Shown: positions 8,813 to 18,109, counted from the first letter of the stretch. The stretch: DNA of 64,000 nucleotides from CALOCN01 sp942491735 (GCA_942491735.1 CALOCN010000018.1:26507-90506), one strand, 5' to 3'. Numbers and translations: made by a program. Notes: a model not told the origin generated them from the sequence alone.

Positions 8813-9922
8813 TCAGCCCGTCAGCGCCCGGCCGATCACCAACCGTTGGATCTCGTTGGTGCCCTCGACGATCTGCAGGACCTTCGCTTCCCGCATGTAG
8901 CGCTCGACGGGGAAGTCTTCGACGTAGCCGGCGCCGCCCAGCACCTGCACGGCACTGGTCGTGACCGACATGGCCATATCGGTGCAGAAGAGTTTGGCCA
9001 TGGCCGCCTGGGTCGAGAACGGTTCCCCGGCGTCACGCTGGCGGGCGGCGTCGAGGTACAGGGCGCGGCCCGCCGCGATGCCCGTGGCCATGTCCGCAAG
9101 TGTGAAAGACACCCCTTGGAACGTCGCGATCGGCTTGCCGAACTGCTCACGTTCCTTCGCGTAGCGGACCGCCACATCCAGGGCCGCCTGCGCCACGCCG
9201 ACCGCGCACGCCGCGATCCCCAAGCGCCCGGAGTCCAGAGCGTCCAGGGCGATCCGGAAACCGCTGCCCTCCTCCCCGAGACGTCGATCCTCACCGACCC
9301 GGACCCCGTCGAGGATCACTTGCGCCGTCATCGAACCACGCATCCCCATCTTCCGCTCAGGTGAGGCCGCCGTCAGCCCCTCGGCATCCCCGGGCACCAG
9401 GAAAGCCGTGATGCCGGCAGTCCGATCCGGTGAGGTACGGGTCATGACCGTGTAGAAGTCGGCGATCCCGCCATGGGTGATCCACGCCTTCGTGCCGTTG
9501 AGGAGATATCCATCGGCGTCACGGACCGCTGACGTCTGCAACCCGGCCGCATCCGATCCTGACTGCGGCTCACTCAAACAGTAGGCCCCCAGAAGGTCCC
9601 CGCCGAGCATGTCCGGCAGCCACCTGTCGCGTTGTGCGTCCGTACCGGCCGTGGCCAGGGCGTGGCACGACAGCGTGTGCACGCTGACTCCCAGCCCGAC
9701 GGTGAGCCAGCGCTGTGCGAGCCGCTCCAGGACCTGCAGGTAGTCCACGTACCCGACCTGCGCGCCACCCCAGTCCTGCGGGTAGGGCAGGCCCAGGATG
9801 CCGGCGCGGCCCAGCACGGCGAACTGTTCGCGCGGGAACCTCGCTTCGCGCTCGTACTGGTCGGCGACCGGGGCCAATTCGCGGTCCGCGATCTCCTCGG
9901 TCAGTTCCAGCAATTCGTTCAT
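8813..9922 (-). CDS. Acyl-CoA dehydrogenase
   Basis: A 369-residue FAD-dependent acyl-CoA dehydrogenase that makes the first double bond in beta-oxidation or branched-chain amino-acid breakdown. Family phrases are AYCLSEPQSGSDAAGL (FAD and substrate contact), WITHGG, the YAKEREQFGKPIATFQ helix, VQVLGGAGYVEDFPVERYMREAK and the C-terminal VEGTNEIQRLVIGR. The ATG at 9922 overlaps the stop of the M24 peptidase gene (ATGA), so the two are translationally coupled. The acyl-chain preference cannot be read from sequence. A much longer in-frame extension upstream lies wholly inside the M24 gene and is not coding. Confidence 0.9.
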   Translation of the reverse strand: MNELLELTEEIADRELAPVADQYEREARFPREQFAVLGRAGILGLPYPQDWGGAQVGYVDYLQVLERLAQRWLTVGLGVSVHTLSCHALATAGTDAQRDRWLPDMLGGDLLGAYCLSEPQSGSDAAGLQTSAVRDADGYLLNGTKAWITHGGIADFYTVMTRTSPDRTAGITAFLVPGDAEGLTAASPERKMGMRGSMTAQVILDGVRVGEDRRLGEEGSGFRIALDALDSGRLGIAACAVGVAQAALDVAVRYAKEREQFGKPIATFQGVSFTLADMATGIAAGRALYLDAARQRDAGEPFSTQAAMAKLFCTDMAMSVTTSAVQVLGGAGYVEDFPVERYMREAKVLQIVEGTNEIQRLVIGRALTG

Positions 9923-11034
9923 TCCACGACCACCAATCCATGCGGACGGTTGTTGCACGTCACGTACCCGTCCTCGGTGCACACCACGATGTCCTCGATC
10001 CTCGCACCGTGCGAGCCTGCCCTGTAAACGCCCGGTTCGACGCTGAACGCCATCCCGGGTTCCAGGACCCGAATGTTGCCTTCGATGATGTACGGCTCCT
10101 CGTGAGTCTCGAGGCCGATCCCGTGACCGGTGCGGTGGATGAAGAATTCCGCCAGGCCGGCCTGCGCCAGATAGTCTCTCGCCACTGCGTCGATTGATTC
10201 GCAGGTCACCCCGGGCCGCACTGCGGCCACCGCGAGCGATTGGGCCTCCCGCAGGGCCTCGAACTCCGCACGCACCGAGGGCGACGGCTCTCCGAGGCTG
10301 TACATGCGCGTGGAGTCGCTGCAATAGCCGTCTGGCATAGTGCCCCCGATGTCCACGACCACGGTGTCGCCGGCTTGCAGGATCCTGTCCGAGAGCTCGT
10401 GATGCGGACTGGCGCCGTTCGGCCCTGAGGCGACGATCACGAAGTCGACCCGCTCGTGCCCAGCGGTCAGAATGGCGTCCGCGATATCGGCACCCACCTC
10501 ACGCTCGGTGCGTCCGGGTCGCAAGAACCCCGCCACCTGAGTGTGCACGGTATCGATCGCCTCGCCTGCGCGGATCAGGGAAGCGACCTCCGCGGCAGAT
10601 TTGCGCATCCGCAACTCCTGGATGACAGGTCCCGCCGGGCTCTGCACCGCCGTGGGCATCGCATCACGCAGGGCGAGCACCTTCACCGCCCACATATGGT
10701 CGTCGACGGCCACCCGCCCGGCATCAGGCAGTAGGGACCCCGTCAAAGCGTAGGGATCCTGCGTCTCCTGCCACGAGACGATCTCCACACCCAGATCGGC
10801 TACCGGACTGGCCATCGCGGCAGCGACCTCGAGTTCGGGCACGACGATGCGCACGGGTCCGGACGCCGGGACCACTAGGCACGTGAGCCGCTCCAACGGG
10901 ATCGCGTCGTAGCCGGTCAAATAGCGCAAGTCGGGTCCCGGCGACACCAGCAGGCCGTCCAGGCCGCTGGCACCGACCGCTTGGACAGTGCGTTCCAGAC
11001 GGCTTTGCAGATCTGCGGTGTCGGAGGTCGTCAC
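9919..11034 (-). CDS. M24 family metallopeptidase (Xaa-Pro aminopeptidase-like)
   Basis: A 371-residue creatinase/aminopeptidase-P-fold enzyme. The C-terminal pita-bread domain has all five metal ligands: Asp in VVVDIGG, Asp in YCSDSTR, His in HRTGHGIGLE, Glu in THEEPYI and Glu in ARIEDIVV. The N-terminal domain is the creatinase-like half. It probably removes N-terminal residues before proline, but the substrate is not settled. I chose GTG at 11034 because a TAGTCT hexamer lies seven bases upstream; an alternative ATG at 11070 would overlap the divergent exonuclease gene. Confidence 0.88.
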   Translation of the reverse strand: MTTSDTADLQSRLERTVQAVGASGLDGLLVSPGPDLRYLTGYDAIPLERLTCLVVPASGPVRIVVPELEVAAAMASPVADLGVEIVSWQETQDPYALTGSLLPDAGRVAVDDHMWAVKVLALRDAMPTAVQSPAGPVIQELRMRKSAAEVASLIRAGEAIDTVHTQVAGFLRPGRTEREVGADIADAILTAGHERVDFVIVASGPNGASPHHELSDRILQAGDTVVVDIGGTMPDGYCSDSTRMYSLGEPSPSVRAEFEALREAQSLAVAAVRPGVTCESIDAVARDYLAQAGLAEFFIHRTGHGIGLETHEEPYIIEGNIRVLEPGMAFSVEPGVYRAGSHGARIEDIVVCTEDGYVTCNNRPHGLVVVE

Positions 11035-11053
11035 GCCTGCGAGACTACTGCCT
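11035..11053. promoter_or_regulatory. Bidirectional promoter with one shared -10 sequence
   Basis: Only 19 bases separate the divergent start codons. GAGACT (11041-11046) sits seven bases before the exonuclease GTG, and on the other strand TAGTCT (11047-11042) sits seven bases before the M24 GTG. The same heptamer thus supplies both -10 elements, and both mRNAs would be leaderless. This depends on both start-codon choices being right. Confidence 0.45.
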
Positions 11054-11957
11054 GTGTCACGCCCGCTCATGCTGTTGGATACCGCCTCGTTGTACTTCCG
11101 CGCCTTCTACGGGGTTCCCGATCGGCGCACCAAAGACACCGATCCCCCGACCAATGCAGCCAGTGGGCTCATGGACATGATCGCTCGCCTGATCCGCGAG
11201 TACTCCCCGCAACGGTGATCGCCTGCTGGGATGACGACTGGCGTCCGGACTTCCGTGTGGAACTGCTGCCCAGCTACAAGGAGCACCGCGTCGCGCAGGC
11301 GGACCAGGAGGAAGTCCCCGACGCCTTGCAGGAGCAGCTACCCCTGATCGAGGCACTCCTCGTCGCGGTCGGCATCCCCAAGGTCGGCGTGCCCGGCTAC
11401 GAGGCCGACGACGTGATCGGAACGTATGCCGCGATCGCTGACGGGCCGGTCGACGTGGTCACCGGCGATCGGGACCTGTTCCAGGTGGTCGACGACGACG
11501 CGGGTGTGCGTGTCCTCTACACCGCCCGCGGGTTGGCGAAGATGCAGATAGCAGATGCTGCGTTCGTCGAGGAGAAGTACGGGGTGCCCCCGCAGCAGTA
11601 CGCCGATATGGCAGCCCTGCGGGGGGATCCCAGCGACGGCCTGCCCGGTGTGCCAGGGATCGGCGAGAAGACCGCAGCGTCGCTGCTACGCCGCTTCCGC
11701 GACCTGGCGGGCGTACGGGCAGCGGTCGAAGACCTGAACAGTGGACTGGCGCCCAGATTGCGGGTGTCGCTGCGAGAGGCTTCGGAGTACCTGGACCGCG
11801 CCCCGGTGTTGTGCGGGTCGACGGACCTGCCGGTGCCCGCCACCGCCGCAGGTGCAGCCTGACCCGGACCTGCCACCGCTGGACGCCATCGGCGTGGAGA
11901 TCCGGGATCATGAACTCCATCGGACGCATCCTGCAGGCGCTCGGCGTGCAGCACTAG
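11054..11957 (+). pseudogene. 5'-3' exonuclease (PolI N-terminal-type), frame broken three times
   Basis: A stand-alone homologue of the DNA polymerase I 5'-3' exonuclease domain, a flap/RNA-primer nuclease. Recognisable parts in order are LMLLDTASLYFRAFYGVP, CWDDDWRPDFR, LLPSYKEHR, GYEADDVIG, VTGDRDLFQVV, LRGDPSDGLPGVPGIGEKTA and a terminal NSIGRILQALGVQH. The reading frame breaks at about 11218 (CAACGG-TG where CAACGGG-TG would restore it, a homopolymer deletion) and again near 11855 and 11905. The metal-binding aspartates survive. Either the consensus is poor here or this is an early pseudogene. The start GTG 11054 follows GAGACT by seven bases. Confidence 0.75.
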
Positions 11958-12307
11958 GGCTCCCGCTTCTCAGATCCTTCGGATTTCGGGGGGAGTCACT
12001 GTTGGGTCCCTCCGGGGTTGACGCCTTCGGCAGGGAGCAGGTCGTTGTGGCAGGTGCGGGACCCGGAACCCGACCTGTTGGCTGATCACGCTGACTCAAA
12101 GCGCTGACGAACCCGATTCTTGCGGTACCTCAAACCGGCGGCTGCGGGGTGAAGCCAACTACCCTTGGCACCCGAGGAAGCCTTCTGATGAGGAACCGAC
12201 CTGTGACTGGTCGTATCTTCACCGAAAGGAGGTGCGGGTCCCAATCTGCACAGGCGGCCGAAGCCGAGCATCCAGCCGCCGACACACACCCCGCCCGACG
12301 CAAAGCT
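11958..12307. other. 350-base gap between convergent genes, no gene seen
   Basis: No convincing reading frame or RNA gene is visible. The stretch holds P3 repeat copy 2 at 12180-12230; the rest has no feature I can support. Confidence 0.5.
12180..12230. repeat. Intergenic palindromic repeat, family P3 copy 2
   Basis: The same layout as copy 1 at 5559-5608: outer arm CCTTCTGATGAGGA, inner stem CGACC-TGTGACT-GGTCG, outer arm TTCACCGAAAGG. It lies between the convergent exonuclease and helY genes. Confidence 0.6.
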
Positions 12308-15028
12308 TCAGACCTCCGAGGCGTAGTCGACCACCCCGCGCCGTAGCAGATCTGCCGCCGAGCGTGCGTTATCGCGGACCGGATCCCCTGCCGGGGCCGC
12401 GCTGGCGACTTGACCGAGGGTGTCGATGACCTGCTTGCACCACCGCACGAAGTCCCCGGCCGGCAGTTCACTCCCGGCCAGCACCTGGGCCAGCCCCTGC
12501 CCATTGGCCCATTGATGGGCTGCCCAGCAGAAACCGAGGTCCGGTTCGGGCGTCGGCTTGACCTTGAACTCGGTTTCCAGCTCCTCGATGGAAGCCCACA
12601 GATGCACCTGTTCGGCCAGCACGTCGCGGATGCGCCCGCGGGGCAGTCGGGGCATCTGCTCCTCGTCGGTGCGCGACTGGAACACCAGGGCCGCAGCGCA
12701 GGCTGCGAGTTCCGGGGGGCTCAGGTCGCTCCACAGACCGGTTCGCAGGCACTCGGCGATGACCAGCGACCGGTCGGTGTACAGGCGCCCCAGCATCTGC
12801 CCGTCGCCGGTCACCTGGAGATCGTCGCCGCTGCCCTGCAGATATCCCAGTTCGACCAGGACCGCGCAGATCTGGTCGAACTGCCGGGCGATGGTGTTGG
12901 TGCGGCCTTCCACCCGGCGTGCAAGATTGTCGTTCTCCCGCTGCAACTTGCCGGCTCGCTCAGCCCACCGCGCGTGCAGTTCCCGGTCGTCACACCCGTG
13001 GCAGGGGTGCTTGCGCAGGCGGGCACGCAGCCGCTGGATGGCCACGTCGTTGCCGCTGTCGCGCACCCGGGGCGCTCGCACGTGGGTGTGACGTCCCGTG
13101 AGTTCACGCAGTCGTGCGGCCAAGGCCTTTCGGGCGTTGGCGCTGCGGGGATGGAAGTCGTTGGGGATCCGCAGCCGGTCGACGACGACCGCCGGGGTCG
13201 GGAAGTCGGTGACGCTCAGGCGGCGGACCTGCCGGTCGACCGTGAGCACCTGTGGGCGCGGTTCTCCCACATCGTCGACACCGGCGTCGACGACGACGGC
13301 GAGCCCCGACCGACGTCCCGTGGGCACCGAGACCACGTCCCCGGGAACCAGCTTCTCCAGGGACTGGGCCGCGTGCGAGCGGGTGAGCCGGGCGGACTCG
13401 CGACTGGAGATCTTCTCGAGGGCGGAGAGCTCTGCACGGATGGCCGCGTACTCGCCGAAGTCCCCCAGGTGGCAGTGCATCGACTCCTCGTAGCCCGCGA
13501 TCACGTTCTCGTTGCGCTTGATGGTTGCGGCCAGTCCTACCACCGACTGGTCGCTCTGGTACTGAGCGAAGGACGTCTCCAGTAGCTCGCGCGCGATCCG
13601 GCGACCGACCCTGCGCACCAGGTTGACGGCCATGTTGTACGTCGGCCGGAATGAGGACCGCAATGGATAGGTCCGGGTCGAGGCGAGGCCTGCCAAATGG
13701 GTCGGCTGCACGCTGGGTCCGAACAGCACGACAGCGTGCCCTTCCACGTCGATGCCGCGCCGACCGGCCCGGCCCGTCAGCTGGGTGTACTCCCCCGGCG
13801 TGATGTCGGCGTGGGTCTGACCGTTCCACTTCACCAAGCGTTCGAGGACCACGGTCCGCGCCGGCATGTTGATGCCCAGCGCCAGCGTCTCGGTGGCGAA
13901 CACGACTTTGAGTGCGGCGGCCTGGAAGAGCTCTTCGACCACTTCTTTGAAGATGGGAAGCATCCCAGCATGGTGCGCGGCGATCCCCCTCTGCAGCGAG
14001 TCGCTGAACTCGCTGAAGCCGACGGCCAGTAGGTCGGCCTCCGGAATCACCGAGCAGCGGTCCTCGACGACTTGGGCGATCCTGCGCCGCTCATCCGGCG
14101 AGGTGAGCCGCAGGCCGCTGTTGACCAGCAAGCGGACAGCGTCCTCGGTGCCTGCGCGCGAGAAGATGAAGTAGATCGCCGGGAGTAGATCGGCGGCCTC
14201 GAGTTTCTCGACCACTTCCACCCGGGTAGGGGTACGGGCGTCACGCGGTCGTCGGCCGTTCTTCGGCGGACGGTCACGCCTGGTGTCCCGCTTGCTGCGC
14301 GGACCCTGTGCCGTGAGCCGCTGCAACTCGGGGTTCACCTGCTGCCGGTCGGGGTCGCTGAACAGGTCGTAGAGCTTCGCGTTGGCCATGACCTGCTGCC
14401 ACAGCGGAACGGGCCGGTGCTCCTCGAGCACGATGCGCGTGTCGCCGCGCACCGTGGCCATCCAGGCGCCGAACTCCTCGACGTTGCTGACCGTCGCCGA
14501 CAGCGCGGCGATCGCCACCGACTCGGGTAGTTGGATGATCAGCTCCTCCCACACCGCACCCCGCTCGCGGTCGGCGAGGTAGTGCACTTCGTCCAGGACG
14601 ACGAAGCCCAGATCCGTCAGGTCGGAGGAACCCTCGTAGACCATGTTGCGCAAGACTTCGGTCGTCATCACGACAGTTGCGGCGTGACCGTTGATCGAGA
14701 CGTCGCCGGTGAGCAGACCCACCTGGTCCTCGCCGTACATAGCCACGAGGTCGCGGTACTTCTGATTGGACAGCGCCTTGATCGGCGTGGTGTAGAACGC
14801 TTTGCGGCCCGTGGCGCGCGCCAGGTGGATCGCGAACTCCCCCACAACGGTCTTGCCACTTCCGGTAGGCGCGGCCACGAGCACATCGCGTCCGCTGTCG
14901 AGGGCCTGGCAGGCCTCGATCTGGAAGTCGTCGAGGGTGAAGTCGTACTGCTCCTGGAAACTCGCCAGATGCTGACTGCCCGAGGATCGTCGGCGGGCGG
15001 CGGCGTATCGCTGCGCGGGCGTAGCCAT
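12308..15028 (-). CDS. helY: Ski2-like RNA/DNA helicase HelY
   Basis: A 906-residue superfamily 2 helicase of the Ski2/Mtr4 type, presumed to unwind structured RNA. Domain 1 has Walker A AAPTGSGKT (52-60) and DEVH (146-149) with SATVSN; domain 2 has the YFIFSRAG strand and the QLTGRAGRRG motif VI. A long winged-helix and helical C-terminal half follows, ending in the DSH-type domain. An Arg-rich linker interrupts domain 2 near residues 245-270. The ATG lies six bases after TAGGCT. As in mycobacteria it is downstream of tatA-tatC, here with a diacylglycerol kinase gene and 480 bases in between. Confidence 0.93.
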   Translation of the reverse strand: MATPAQRYAAARRRSSGSQHLASFQEQYDFTLDDFQIEACQALDSGRDVLVAAPTGSGKTVVGEFAIHLARATGRKAFYTTPIKALSNQKYRDLVAMYGEDQVGLLTGDVSINGHAATVVMTTEVLRNMVYEGSSDLTDLGFVVLDEVHYLADRERGAVWEELIIQLPESVAIAALSATVSNVEEFGAWMATVRGDTRIVLEEHRPVPLWQQVMANAKLYDLFSDPDRQQVNPELQRLTAQGPRSKRDTRRDRPPKNGRRPRDARTPTRVEVVEKLEAADLLPAIYFIFSRAGTEDAVRLLVNSGLRLTSPDERRRIAQVVEDRCSVIPEADLLAVGFSEFSDSLQRGIAAHHAGMLPIFKEVVEELFQAAALKVVFATETLALGINMPARTVVLERLVKWNGQTHADITPGEYTQLTGRAGRRGIDVEGHAVVLFGPSVQPTHLAGLASTRTYPLRSSFRPTYNMAVNLVRRVGRRIARELLETSFAQYQSDQSVVGLAATIKRNENVIAGYEESMHCHLGDFGEYAAIRAELSALEKISSRESARLTRSHAAQSLEKLVPGDVVSVPTGRRSGLAVVVDAGVDDVGEPRPQVLTVDRQVRRLSVTDFPTPAVVVDRLRIPNDFHPRSANARKALAARLRELTGRHTHVRAPRVRDSGNDVAIQRLRARLRKHPCHGCDDRELHARWAERAGKLQRENDNLARRVEGRTNTIARQFDQICAVLVELGYLQGSGDDLQVTGDGQMLGRLYTDRSLVIAECLRTGLWSDLSPPELAACAAALVFQSRTDEEQMPRLPRGRIRDVLAEQVHLWASIEELETEFKVKPTPEPDLGFCWAAHQWANGQGLAQVLAGSELPAGDFVRWCKQVIDTLGQVASAAPAGDPVRDNARSAADLLRRGVVDYASEV

Positions 15029-15511
15029 GTCTGAAGCCTATGGGCTGGTAAGCGTTTGGCCGTGCTTGACGCATTGGGTGGCTCGATGGCGACCGGCCTC
15101 CGCTCGTGGGCGATCGGCTCTCCCGTTTGCCGCGTTGAGGTGGAGCATCTGCGACATAGCGCGCATTTCTCTCGCCCTTCCTCCGAAAGATGGCAGTTTC
15201 GCGAAACGGAATGCCTCTGATGCCCAGTTGTGGAGGAGTCTGCCGGCGGTCTGTCCCGCGTGTGTCAGTTGCTGGGGGCGCCCACCCCGGTTGCTGACTG
15301 GCGCTGGCGGTCTACGTCGGGCCGTCCTGGCCGCGGCGGGTGGTGCCTTTGCCGGCGTTTCGGGCGGCCAAGCACCAGGTCCACAGAAGCGGGGCAACCG
15401 CCGGAACCATCGTGGAGAGAAACCACGCGCGGATTCGCTCCCCGATGGCCGAATCTCCCCGGTCTGCGCAGAGCACAAACCCCCTCAGAATCCGAGGGAC
15501 CCGGCTCTACT
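15029..15511. other. 483-base gap, no gene recognised
   Basis: It contains the helY promoter (TAGGCT at 15040-15035) and a perfect 12-base palindrome, GTTTCGCGAAAC, at 15196-15207. A 146-codon open frame on the minus strand (15038-15478) has low-complexity, Arg/Pro-rich composition, no ribosome-binding site and no family resemblance; I do not treat it as a gene. No RNase P, tmRNA or tRNA signature is visible. Confidence 0.5.
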
Positions 15512-16405
15512 TCAGCGAGCCGGCGCGAACACCCGCAGGCCGCCGGGAACGACCCACACATCGGCAGGCAGCGGCCCGACCCGTTCACCGTCGGCGTAGG
15601 CGGTCTGTCCCGGCGCGTCGACGTGGATGTGGGAACCCCGCGTCGTGCTGACGATCCGGTGATGGATGTGGGTGCCTTTGAAAACCTTCGGGAAGGTCTT
15701 GATGAAAGTCCACTTGCTGGTCCGACTCAGGAAGGTGAGGTCCAACACGCCGTCGTCGATCACAGCCTCCGGGCAGACATACATCCCGCCGCCGTAACTG
15801 GGACCGTTGCCGACAGCCAGCATCATGCCCTGGGCACGCGTGGTCCGCCCGTCGACCGTGATCTGGAACTCCACCGGTTTGTACACACCGAGTTCGATCA
15901 AGGTCGCGACCAGGTAGCGGGAGGTGCCGGTGGGCCACTTCATCGTGTTGGCCCGCTCGGTGACCTCCGAGTCGAATCCAGCACTCATCACCGCGATGAA
16001 CGCCGCCTCGGTACCATCGGCCGCCGCGATCACGGCGTAGTCGATGGTGCGGACGCGGCCATCTGCGATGACATCCGCTGCCGCAGCAGCGTCGTCGCGC
16101 GGCAGGCCCAGCGCTCGGGCGATGTCATCCCCGGTCCCCACCGGGATGATCCCCAAGACCGTCTGCGTCCCGTGGACGGCCTGCAACGCGCAATGGACAG
16201 TCCCGTCGCCGCCACATGCGATGAGGGCGTCGATGCCGTCAGCGACCGCGGCCTTGGCCAGGTCCAGACTGCCCACAGCATCGTCTGCCTGCAGGACATC
16301 CACGTGCACGCCCCGTTCACGCAACTTGGACACCGCGATGGGCGCGTTCTTGGCGCTCCGACCGCGCCCCGACGTGGGATTGATCAACACAGCGGCCTTC
16401 AGCAC
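15512..16405 (-). CDS. Diacylglycerol/lipid kinase (DagK/YegS family)
   Basis: A 297-residue member of the diacylglycerol kinase catalytic family, which phosphorylates diacylglycerol or a related lipid with ATP. Seen are the N-terminal LINPTSGRG, the nucleotide-binding ACGGDGTVHCALQA, IPVGTGDDIARALG and the C-terminal MLAVGNGPSYGGGMYVCPEA with a beta-sandwich tail. The GTG start follows TAGCGT by six bases. It sits between helY and the tat genes and may recycle diacylglycerol released by envelope biosynthesis, which is inference. Confidence 0.9.
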   Translation of the reverse strand: MLKAAVLINPTSGRGRSAKNAPIAVSKLRERGVHVDVLQADDAVGSLDLAKAAVADGIDALIACGGDGTVHCALQAVHGTQTVLGIIPVGTGDDIARALGLPRDDAAAAADVIADGRVRTIDYAVIAAADGTEAAFIAVMSAGFDSEVTERANTMKWPTGTSRYLVATLIELGVYKPVEFQITVDGRTTRAQGMMLAVGNGPSYGGGMYVCPEAVIDDGVLDLTFLSRTSKWTFIKTFPKVFKGTHIHHRIVSTTRGSHIHVDAPGQTAYADGERVGPLPADVWVVPGGLRVFAPAR

Positions 16406-16414
16406 GTGTTCACG

Positions 16415-17266
16415 CTACCGGCGCGCGGAGTCCTCGCCGTCGACCGACTCGGGGATCGGGGACACCTCATCGTCTTCGAAGCTGTCGTAGTCGGGTTCGG
16501 AACCGTTCCGACGACGACGCCGGTCGTTGAGCAGGCTGAACACCACGGCACCGCCGACCAGCACCATCACCGGGGCGGCCAGCATCATCATCGTGATCGG
16601 ATCACCCGTGGGCGTCGCCACCGCCGCGAAGACGAATACCCCGAAAATGATGTATCGCCAAGCGCTCGCCAGGCGTTTTCCGCTGAGAACGCCGATCATG
16701 TTCAGGCCGACGATGAAAAGCGGGGTCAGGAATCCGATCCCGAACACGATCACCATGCGGATGAAGAACGAAAGGTAGCGGTCCACGGGCAGGTAGTTGC
16801 CGACGTTCTGCGGCGTGAATCCGAGCAGGACCTCCAAGCCCTTGGGCATGAGGACATATGCCAGGACCACTCCGGACAAGAACAGCGGAACGCTGATCAC
16901 GACGAAGAGATACACCCAGCGGCGTTCCTTCGTGTGCAGGCCGGGAGTGACGAATGCCCACAACTGGTAGATCCAGACCGGGGAGGCCAGGACCAGCCCC
17001 GCCATCACTGCCACCTTGACCTGCAGCATGAAGGCGTCGGTCACCCCCGAGACCACCAGTCGCACGTCGCGGCCCTGGGCGGCGGCGGCGTTGACCACGT
17101 CCTGGATTGGCTCGGAGATGACGTCGAAGATCGGTTCGTAGTAGATCCAGCCCACAACAGTGCCGGCTGCGACGGCCAACAGGCTGACGACCAGCCGGCG
17201 GCGCAGTTCGCGCAGGTGGTCGCGTAACGGCATCTGCGCGCGCGCGTGCTGTACGGGCGCGGACAT
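16415..17266 (-). CDS. tatC: Twin-arginine translocase subunit TatC
   Basis: A 283-residue six-helix membrane protein, the receptor for twin-arginine signal peptides. The family start MPLRDHLRELRRRLVVSLLAV is present, as is the loop WAFVTPGLHTKERRW with the conserved FxxPGL and E residues. The C-terminal tail is charged and cytoplasmic. It begins three bases after the tatA stop, so the pair is one operon exporting folded proteins together. Confidence 0.95.
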   Translation of the reverse strand: MSAPVQHARAQMPLRDHLRELRRRLVVSLLAVAAGTVVGWIYYEPIFDVISEPIQDVVNAAAAQGRDVRLVVSGVTDAFMLQVKVAVMAGLVLASPVWIYQLWAFVTPGLHTKERRWVYLFVVISVPLFLSGVVLAYVLMPKGLEVLLGFTPQNVGNYLPVDRYLSFFIRMVIVFGIGFLTPLFIVGLNMIGVLSGKRLASAWRYIIFGVFVFAAVATPTGDPITMMMLAAPVMVLVGGAVVFSLLNDRRRRRNGSEPDYDSFEDDEVSPIPESVDGEDSARR

Positions 17267-17269
17267 GGA

Positions 17270-17539
17270 TCAGTTCTGCGTCGGTGTCTGCTTGCTCGCT
17301 TCGGGAGCACTCTGTTCGGTGGCGGCCTGAGCCGAAGGTGGGGCCTTGTCCGCACCGTCGACCGCGGGCGTCTCTTCCTTCGGCTCCGACGACTCGGTGA
17401 GTCCCTTGGTCTCAGCCTTGAAGATCCGCAGAGAACGACCGAGCCCGCGGGCGGCATCGGGAAGACGGCGGGCTCCGAACAACAGGACAACGAGGAGCAG
17501 GAGGATGATCCACTCGGAACCGCGGAGGTTGGAAAACAT
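17270..17539 (-). CDS. tatA: Twin-arginine translocase subunit TatA
   Basis: An 89-residue pore-forming Tat subunit: a short N-terminus, one membrane helix (EWIILLLLVVLLFGARRLP), the FGxxxLP hinge and an amphipathic helix (LGRSLRIFKAE), then an acidic Pro/Ala-rich tail. The ATG follows a TAGGCT hexamer by six bases, giving the tat operon its own leaderless promoter. Confidence 0.95.
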   Translation of the reverse strand: MFSNLRGSEWIILLLLVVLLFGARRLPDAARGLGRSLRIFKAETKGLTESSEPKEETPAVDGADKAPPSAQAATEQSAPEASKQTPTQN

Positions 17540-17597
17540 GGGTACAGCCTACGACGTCATGGCAAGTGTCGATACCGGCTGCGCAGATCCTCGGCGA

Positions 17598-17915
17598 TTA
17601 GGGCGCGACGAGGTGCGGCACGATGACGTCGTGGGTCTCCAGCCACAGCGCAAGGTCAAGCACGTCGTCGTAGGTGATCGGTGCACCCCGGTGGGCCTCC
17701 AGAACCTCACCCGGCACATGATCCACGCACACCCCGGCGCTGGAGAGCAACGCCACAACTTCGTCGTCAGCGGCCTTCTCGATGAGGTCGTGGCAGGTGC
17801 CGCAGGTGAACGTGTACGTCGCCCACCCCGCTGCCTGCGCCACGGTCAGCCGTACTTGGGCGGGGGTCAGATCCACATCCCCGCACATCGGGCAGGTCGC
17901 CTTGATCGTGGTCAT
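17598..17915 (-). CDS. Conserved hypothetical zinc-ribbon protein
   Basis: A 105-residue protein beginning with a CPMCGDVDL knuckle and a later CGTCH pair, so a four-cysteine zinc ribbon is likely. The rest is helical with no enzyme motif. Similar small proteins occur near tatA in actinobacteria, but their job is unknown to me. The AGGGAGG upstream is a good ribosome-binding site, unlike the leaderless neighbours. It occupies the place between the FKBP and tat genes where pafB and pafC lie in mycobacteria. Confidence 0.75.
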   Translation of the reverse strand: MTTIKATCPMCGDVDLTPAQVRLTVAQAAGWATYTFTCGTCHDLIEKAADDEVVALLSSAGVCVDHVPGEVLEAHRGAPITYDDVLDLALWLETHDVIVPHLVAP

Positions 17916-18080
17916 CGTCCTCGCCTCCCTCGGCTCTTGGTGATAGTGCCTTCGGCAGGAGAATGCTGAAAGTTGAGGGCGGTGTCCTGTTGTAGGGCAA
18001 CCCGCTACTCTGCGTAGTCAATGTCACCCATTCGGGGGACCCGCAGTTGCTCACGAAACTACCGCCGGAGATCGCGTCGG

Positions 18081-18109
18081 GTGCCGCGACACGCCGCTCG
18101 AGGCGGCAC
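18081..18109 (-). terminator. Possible terminator hairpin downstream of FKBP/paf operon
   Basis: GTGCCGC (18081-18087) pairs with GCGGCAC (18103-18109) around a 15-base loop. It lies in the 294-base gap downstream of the FKBP gene on the minus strand, where no gene is seen. There is no T-tract. Confidence 0.4.

Noticed and set aside
12410..13585. 391-codon plus-strand open frame
   Set aside because: Antisense to helY, whose helicase motifs are intact; no family resemblance or start signal.
15038..15478. 146-codon minus-strand open frame in the helY upstream gap
   Set aside because: Arg/Pro/Ala-rich low complexity, no ribosome-binding site or -10 at usual spacing, and no recognisable family.
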